NCBI RefSeq assembly: GCF_021018805.1
Contig: NC_086257.1
Coordinates: 14,008,693-14,072,692 of the forward strand
Origin: Prinia subflava
Taxonomy: Eukaryota > Chordata > Aves > Passeriformes > Cisticolidae
DNA: 64,000 nt
Direction: 5' to 3'
The position numbers and the translations under genes were made by a program. Below, piece by piece: positions 61,001 to 64,000 of this stretch; position 1 is the stretch's first letter; every line of letters begins with the position of its first letter. Below the pieces are notes generated by a model. The model ran no database searches. It saw only the letters and a program-made list of their open reading frames with translations, and had not been told where the DNA came from.

Positions 61001-64000
61001 AGAGCCATTAGAAGGCAGGGTTCCTGTGAGGTGACAGTGAGAGCCTGTGGCCTTACCTGCGTGTCTCCTGTGATGTGTACCGTGACCTCTGCCAAGTGCC
61101 ACTCCTCCCCGTGGTTCCCCATTTGATTCCAGACCAGCACTGGCTCATCATCCTTCCGCAAGTACACCCGCAGGGCCATTGTCTCCGTTCCGTACATGTG
61201 GTACCAGAAGCGGAAGCAGAATATTCCTTCCCAGCTGCACACCGGACTGACCAGGTGAGCCACAAAGCCAGGGAGAGTATCATCACCCTCCTTCAGGTAG
61301 ATGTAGTAGCCATCTGAAACAAAGCACAAGCCACACTCTCACAGATGCATCAGAGCTACCCAAAGCAGCCTGGGACAGCCCAAGCACAGTCCTGGGAGCA
61401 CGCGGGCTGCAGGTTCAGGCAGGCAAAAGGAGGGGAGAGCAAACACACTTCCTTCCCAAGCCACAACCCTCCCCAGACCCAAGTGCCTCTATGAATGTGC
61501 TCTCAGGGCTATGGCAGATGTGTGCTTTGGACTGGGACATGGCAACACCCAAAGCATTTCCACAGTCCTTACATGGCTCTGCAGATTTGGAGCAGTCTCA
61601 TCTTTGCCTTCTGGAAAAGCCAGGATTCATAACAGAGTCACGGACCTATTTGTCTACCCCAGAGACCAGCAGGGCATCAAGATGTGCAGTACATCTTCTC
61701 CCCTGCATGGCAGATGCTCGCCTGCTTTGGGGGTAGCACACTCTGATTGCCAGGGCTGGAAATCCTGCCAAAGGAGTCCTCTGGCCACAGGGGACAATGG
61801 ACAAACCAGTCAGGAGGAAGGCCAGGAAAGACGTATTTTGTGTTCGCTGTCAGAAGTTTGTTGCCATCTTTGTGGGGACACCCCTCTGCCTGTGTCCTGA
61901 CAGCCCTTCTTACCTCCTGTTGTGTGGTCAGAGGACGGGCCGGTATTTGGTGTGGGCGTTGGGCCTTTGTTCCTTATCCAGTCAATGCTGCTGTAATCTT
62001 CCTGGACCCACCCACAGAAGTCCTGGTCAAATGTGCAGGGAAAATTGCAGTCGTTTGGTGGAGCTGAACATGGTGCAGAAAGGAAATGTGAGATAATTAT
62101 CACATGTCTGGTCTACTCTTAAAAAACATCAGCAGTGTGGCAAAAGAGATCTGTTGGAAGATGTCTAGAGTTGAAAGTCAGAGGAAAGGAAAGCAGAGGT
62201 TGTAGAGTGAGGGTGGAGCCACCTTTTCCCCATGTCCAGTAGGGCACATGGACATCCATGTCCGTGGCATCCATGACATCCATGGCAAGTGAAAAATAGC
62301 GGTACCTGAGGTGATCTCATGTGTTGTGGTTGGTGGTCTTGGTGGTGTTGTTGTTGGTCTTGGTTTTGTTGTTGTTGGTGGTGGTGCTGTTGTTGTTGGT
62401 CTTGGTGTTGTTGTTGGCCTTGGTGTTGTTGTTGATGGTCTTGGTGTTGTTGGTGGTGTAGGTGTTGTTGTTGTTGGTCTTGGTGTTGTTGTTGTTGGTC
62501 TTGGTGATGTTGTTGTTGGTCTTGGTGTTGTCTCTGTTGTAATGTTAGGCAGTGGAGCAGGGGTTGTAGTAGGAACTGTGGAGAGAGAGAGGAAGACGTG
62601 GTAAGTGTCCACATGGGCCTTAGCTGTAAGCAGCTAATCCAGCCTTCCTGAAAAACCCAACTTGCTGACCCGAGAGACCCAGGGCAGGAATGGCATGGTT
62701 GTGCCTCTGCAAAAACACTACCACCAGCAGCAGAGCTGGGACAGAGGAGGAGACACACCCCATTAAGTACGGGTGCTCCATCCCGTGTTATGGGCCTTGG
62801 AGGAAGCAGAATGAAAAGTTCCAACCAGCAGAATCAGAAGGGGATGGGAGGAGCGAGCACCTGAGCTAGGTGTGGGTCTGGTTGGTGAGGTGGTGAGTAC
62901 AGGCTGTGTTGTGGTACCTGCAAGGGGACCGTGGGTGTTGGTGTCAATGGACGTAGCACAAGAGAGAGTTTGAGGACATGTGCACCAACAGGGGAGTTCT
63001 GTTGCAGACAGCTGGTTCCCTCACCCTTCTGAAGCACCCAGCACCATGACCAGGCATACCCAGGACAGGGATTGAGGAGTGTCACTCAGGCAGAGCTGTC
63101 CCTCTGAAGGGCTCTGCCCCCAGCTTAGCTGGGTGACAACAGCACATAAGGCACTTCCGTACCTGTGGCCAGTGTCTTGCCTGTGAACCTTGTAACACAT
63201 GAACTAAAACAGTGACTGCAGGCATTGCCAGTGTTCCAACCTCCCGCAAGAGACTCAACTTGGGCACAGGCTGCATCAGGGCCCAAGGACAACCTGTGCT
63301 CCTGCCTCTAGCACAGCCTGCCACCTCAGTCAGTGACACGTCTCCAGCTGCCCTTCCCCAAGCCAAACCTTGTACCTGGACAGGATCCCTTTACAATGGA
63401 GACATCATCCAATGCTACGTTGCTCCGCTCGTCTTCACCCCATTCTCCCTCCAGCAAAATCTAAGGGAAGGAATGGTTGCCAGCATTAGCTCCAACTGCA
63501 TGTGTGAAGAGCCATTAGAAGGCAGGGTTCCTGTGAGGTGACAGTGAGAGCCTGTGGCCTTACCTGCGTGTCTCCTGTGATGTGTACCGTGACCTCTGCC
63601 AAGTGCCACTCCTCCCCGTGGTTCCCCATTTGATTCCAGACCAGCACTGGCTCATCATCCTTCCGCAAGTACACCCGCAGGGCCATTGTCTCCGTTCCGT
63701 ACATGTGGTACCAGAAGCGGAAGCAGAATATTCCTTCCCAGCTGCACACCGGACTGACCAGGTGAGCCACAAAGCCAGGGAGAGTATCATCACCCCCCTT
63801 CAGGTAGATGTAGTAGCCATCTGAAACAAAGCACGAGCCACACTCTCACAGATGCATCAGAGCTATCCAAAGCAGCCTGGGACAGCCCAAGCACAGTCCT
63901 GGGAGCACGCGGGCTGCAGGTTCAGGCAGGCAAAAGGAGGGGAGAGCAAACACACTTCCTTCCCAAGCCACAACCCTCCCCAGACCCAAGTGCCTCTATG
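27910..64000 (-). CDS. ZAN: Zonadhesin-like mosaic membrane protein, 5' end beyond window
   Basis: Fifty-two coding exons from 63564..63820 down to the stop at 27910, encoding about 3,530 residues; every junction phase agrees. From N- to C-terminus: MAM domain (partial), then three more MAM domains, each followed by a short linker and a Thr/Pro mucin-like exon; VWD-C8-TIL-E assemblies D1 to D6; EGF-like domain; one transmembrane helix; basic tail. This is the order of zonadhesin, a mammalian sperm protein that binds the egg coat in a species-specific way. FCGBP and gel mucins lack MAM plus EGF plus TM. It differs from the mammalian protein as I know it: six VWD domains, at least four nearly identical MAM domains, and one TIL-E replaced by a linker. 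I infer a type I membrane glycoprotein; signal peptide and start are off the right edge. Orthology needs a tree. Confidence 0.85.
28409..28520 (-). CDS. ZAN: ZAN-like exon: transmembrane helix
   Basis: 112 nt, phase 1 to 2. It encodes an acidic stalk DDPVTEDSGST, then a helix of about 23 hydrophobic residues (TIAIVVAVMVGVAV onwards) ending VYLFG. Donor GG|GTAAGG. Confidence 0.88.
28874..29002 (-). CDS. ZAN: ZAN-like exon: EGF-like domain
   Basis: 129 nt, phase 1-1. Six cysteines in EGF spacing: GPCMPNPCKNDGIC, then HSCECSELYTGPNC. It sits directly before the membrane helix, as in zonadhesin. Confidence 0.88.
   Translation of the reverse strand: MAHVCQILVRMMAFALKLSTAPPSTPVNVQNSTQDQTVRLKK
29309..35490 (-). 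CDS. ZAN: ZAN-like D6 assembly: VWD-C8-TIL-E
   Basis: Exons: VWD 35240..35490, 34502..34631, 33274..33439; C8 31875..32051 and 31489..31619; TIL 30389..30588; E 29309..29447. The VWD opens CQVMGDPHYITFDG. The usual CGLCG reads EGLCGNFDG, so the first cysteine of the CXXC motif is missing. C8 is split by an intron and has SCLFDMC; it carries an acidic insert (ENESEEEPD) before its first cysteine. TIL starts ISCPANSNYSSC. Introns are long (up to ~1.2 kb) and AT-rich; beyond the CR1 fragment I see nothing else in them. Confidence 0.88.
31796..31870 (-). mobile_element. CR1 3' fragment in ZAN-like intron
   Basis: Short segment with GGCCTCTAAGATCATCGAGC followed by CCAACC, typical of the CR1 3' region in reverse orientation. 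Confidence 0.6.
36748..41306 (-). CDS. ZAN: ZAN-like D5 assembly: VWD-C8-TIL-E
   Basis: Exons: VWD 41062..41306, 40274..40438, 39706..39830; C8 38715..38983 (single exon); TIL 37367..37575; E 36748..36889. The VWD opens CQVVGDPHYFTFDG; its CGLCG equivalent reads HGMCGNFNG, again lacking the first cysteine. C8 shows ICIYDMCQYDG and WRNSTFC. TIL shows LPCPSHSHYKDC and GCRDDDNNYYS. The introns contain no gene; 39,000-39,640 looks like unannotated transposon-derived sequence, but I could not identify a family. Confidence 0.88.
42032..47331 (-). CDS. ZAN: ZAN-like D4 assembly: VWD-C8-TIL-E
   Basis: Exons: VWD 47084..47331, 46643..46820, 46030..46138; C8 45428..45522 and 44643..44819; TIL 42468..42670; E 42032..42176. 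The VWD opens SGDPHYNTFDH and keeps an intact CGLCGNYNGDPNDD. C8 has FENCVYDICFTGG. TIL has MSCPGGSIYKSCGTRC and ends NQYHQ at a CAG|GCAAGT donor (GC-AG intron). The TIL-C8 intron (42671-44642) is the longest and holds the TTTG repeat and a CR1. Confidence 0.88.
43556..43695. repeat. (TTTG)n and A-rich simple repeats
   Basis: About ten GTTT units and a T run (43560-43610), followed by an A-rich tract (43649-43690). Intronic. Confidence 0.85.
43850..44033 (+). mobile_element. CR1 LINE 3' end in ZAN-like intron
   Basis: Reads GAGAAGTTGTGGATGCCTCC ... CATCCCTGCCCATGG ... GGTCCTTTCCAACC ... ATTCTATGATTG, the CR1 3' region in forward orientation. Confidence 0.85.
47340..48385. other. Intron between linker and D4, no TIL-E found
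   Basis: About 1 kb of AT-rich sequence read on the minus strand for a cysteine-rich TIL or E exon with splice sites; none seen. Other introns over 300 bp in this gene also lack further exons as far as I can see. Confidence 0.5.
48654..48737 (-). CDS. ZAN: ZAN-like exon: Thr/Pro linker between D3 and D4
   Basis: 84 nt, phase 1-1, 28 residues, opening APTTSPPLPGTTTRPPHTTT. It joins C8 of D3 (ending TVC) to VWD of D4. It is homologous to the 57-nt linker exons of the MAM modules; an internal TTGCCAG at +27 would give exactly 57 nt if used as acceptor. Intron sequence on its 3' side (48386-48640) is copied from the MAM module intron. Confidence 0.75.
49032..50581 (-). CDS. ZAN: ZAN-like D3 assembly: VWD-C8, lacking TIL-E
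   Basis: VWD is the 3' part of exon 50342..50722 plus 49708..49994; C8 is 49032..49303. The VWD opens HIYGDPHYSTFDG and has CGLCGTYTGSQQDD. C8 has ESCVYDQCATGG and ends WSAGTVC. The next exon downstream is a Thr/Pro linker, not TIL. Confidence 0.88.
50582..52351 (-). CDS. ZAN: ZAN-like D2 assembly: VWD-C8-TIL-E
   Basis: VWD starts in exon 52095..52693 (HVHGDPHYNTFD) and continues in exon 51183..51747, which fuses the second half of VWD (CGMCGNFNNHRDDE) with the whole C8 (DTCLYDLCALNGG, WRNATFC). TIL is 50824..51023 (LQCPPNSYYDSC). E is the first ~47 codons of 50342..50722 (CTRRCRCEAKG). Introns are only about 100-350 nt. Confidence 0.9.
52352..53998 (-). CDS. ZAN: ZAN-like D1 assembly: VWD-C8-TIL-E
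   Basis: VWD 53757..53998 and 53377..53660; C8 52989..53266; TIL and E form the first ~114 codons of the fused exon 52095..52693. The VWD opens TCVVEGDPHYHTFD and has CGMCGNYNGIAKDD; C8 has NTCSYDLCELR; TIL has ITCPANSHYEPC. It directly follows the long mucin-like exon. Confidence 0.9.
54369..55109 (-). CDS. ZAN: ZAN-like exon: long Thr/Pro mucin-like domain
   Basis: 741 nt (247 codons, phase 1-1). It starts VPTTTPAPLPNITTETTPRP and continues as runs of PTTTT, RPPPTT and TPEPPTT-type units, ending TPPGMTSG. The composition predicts dense O-glycosylation and an extended stalk. The coding strand is almost free of G, so all six frames stay open for long stretches; only this frame links to both neighbours in phase. 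Confidence 0.88.
54400..55060. repeat. GTT/GGT trinucleotide-based coding repeat
   Basis: Plus strand reads almost only G and T (GTTGTTGGTGGTGGTCTTG-like units), the antisense of Thr/Pro codons ACA, ACC and CCA. Shorter versions lie at 57380-57535, 59860-60015 and 62325-62530. Confidence 0.9.
55395..57112 (-). CDS. ZAN: ZAN-like MAM module copy 1 (MAM + linker)
   Basis: MAM exons 56963..57112, 56099..56355, 55911..55995 (492 nt), then a 57-nt linker exon 55395..55451 (TTTQPVLSTSPTRPTPSS). MAM features: CNFPCTFDQDFCGWVQ, WIRNKGPTPTPNTGP, DGYYIYL, FWYHMYGTETMALRVYL and VALDDVSIVKGSC. MAM domains are adhesive extracellular beta-sandwiches. The linker acceptor is the weakest junction, though its phase fits. 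Confidence 0.85.
57364..59591 (-). CDS. ZAN: ZAN-like MAM module copy 2 (MAM + linker + mucin)
   Basis: MAM 59442..59591, 58578..58834, 58390..58474; linker 57874..57930; mucin-like exon 57364..57588 (225 nt). The module is 774 nt or 258 codons, phase 1-1. MAM residues are identical to copy 1 as far as I compared. Confidence 0.85.
59843..62063 (-). CDS. ZAN: ZAN-like MAM module copy 3 (MAM + linker + mucin)
   Basis: MAM 61914..62063, 61057..61313, 60869..60953; linker 60353..60409; mucin-like exon 59843..60067 (225 nt). One residue differs from copies 1 and 2 in the middle MAM exon (YLKEGDD for YLKGGDD). Confidence 0.85.
62306..63820 (-). CDS. ZAN: ZAN-like MAM module copy 4, first MAM exon beyond window
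   Basis: MAM exons 63564..63820 and 63376..63460; linker 62861..62917; mucin-like exon 62306..62575 (270 nt, 15 codons longer). It lacks one G next to the linker acceptor (GTACCTGC for GTACCTGGC), leaving TTGCAG|, so frame and splicing are preserved. The first MAM exon should lie about 0.4 kb past the right edge. Confidence 0.82.

Larger units (their letters stand above)
55110..64000. repeat. ~2,479-bp tandem repeat, 3.6 copies
   Basis: Offsets between equal splice sites are exactly 2,479 bp for copies 1 to 2 and 2 to 3, and about 2,507 bp for 3 to 4 (the difference lies in the mucin exon and short indels). Exons and introns alike differ at only scattered positions. Confidence 0.93.

Noticed and set aside
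27910..64000. FCGBP or gel-forming mucin as the identity of the large gene
   Set aside because: Those have VWD-C8-TIL repeats, but the combination with MAM domains, an EGF domain before a TM helix and a short basic tail fits zonadhesin. A tree is still needed.

Overview
This is vertebrate nuclear DNA, almost certainly from a bird and probably a songbird. The genes have short exons with GT-AG introns, CR1-type LINE 3' ends are scattered through it, there is a solo-LTR-like insertion, and GC-rich CpG-island promoters alternate with AT-rich spacers. No prokaryotic features are present. Every gene I can support lies on the minus strand, so transcription runs right to left.

Left part (1-24,800): a tandem array of seven genes for small LRAT/NlpC-P60-fold proteins of the PLAAT (HRASLS) phospholipase A/acyltransferase family, spaced about 3.1-4.3 kb apart, with start codons at 1,091, 4,177, 8,098, 12,384, 16,149, 20,184 and 24,312. 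The leftmost is cut by the window edge. Each has three coding exons: an H-box exon with His23 and residue 35, an exon with the NCEHF catalytic cysteine, and a hydrophobic C-terminal anchor exon. Exon lengths and phases fit exactly, giving proteins of 164-180 aa. Six look intact as far as they are visible. The sixth (20,184) has lost the GT of its first splice donor. Each gene starts inside a nearly identical ~420-bp GC-rich block. Introns and promoter blocks are far more alike between units than the coding exons are, which points to gene conversion together with exon divergence. The spacers are mosaics of duplicated blocks.

Middle (24,800-27,900): a spacer with a CR1 3' end and no supportable gene.

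Right part (27,910-64,000): one large minus-strand gene running off the right edge, with zonadhesin (ZAN) architecture: repeated MAM domains, Thr/Pro mucin-like linkers, six VWD-C8(-TIL-E) assemblies, an EGF-like domain, one transmembrane helix and a 50-residue basic cytoplasmic tail. I placed 52 exons whose phases all agree and which encode about 3,530 residues in frame. The MAM + linker module is tandemly repeated with a period of about 2,479 bp (three complete copies and one partial), with nearly identical exons and introns. A displaced copy of the module's linker exon, with its flanking intron, sits where the third D assembly should have TIL-E. The three D assemblies nearest the MAM region have lost introns that the three membrane-proximal ones keep.

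The two loci share a strand and are neighbours. PLAAT proteins are membrane-lipid enzymes, and zonadhesin in mammals is a sperm-surface adhesion protein. A functional link between them is speculation. All coordinates are from reading by eye; no alignment or database search was run.
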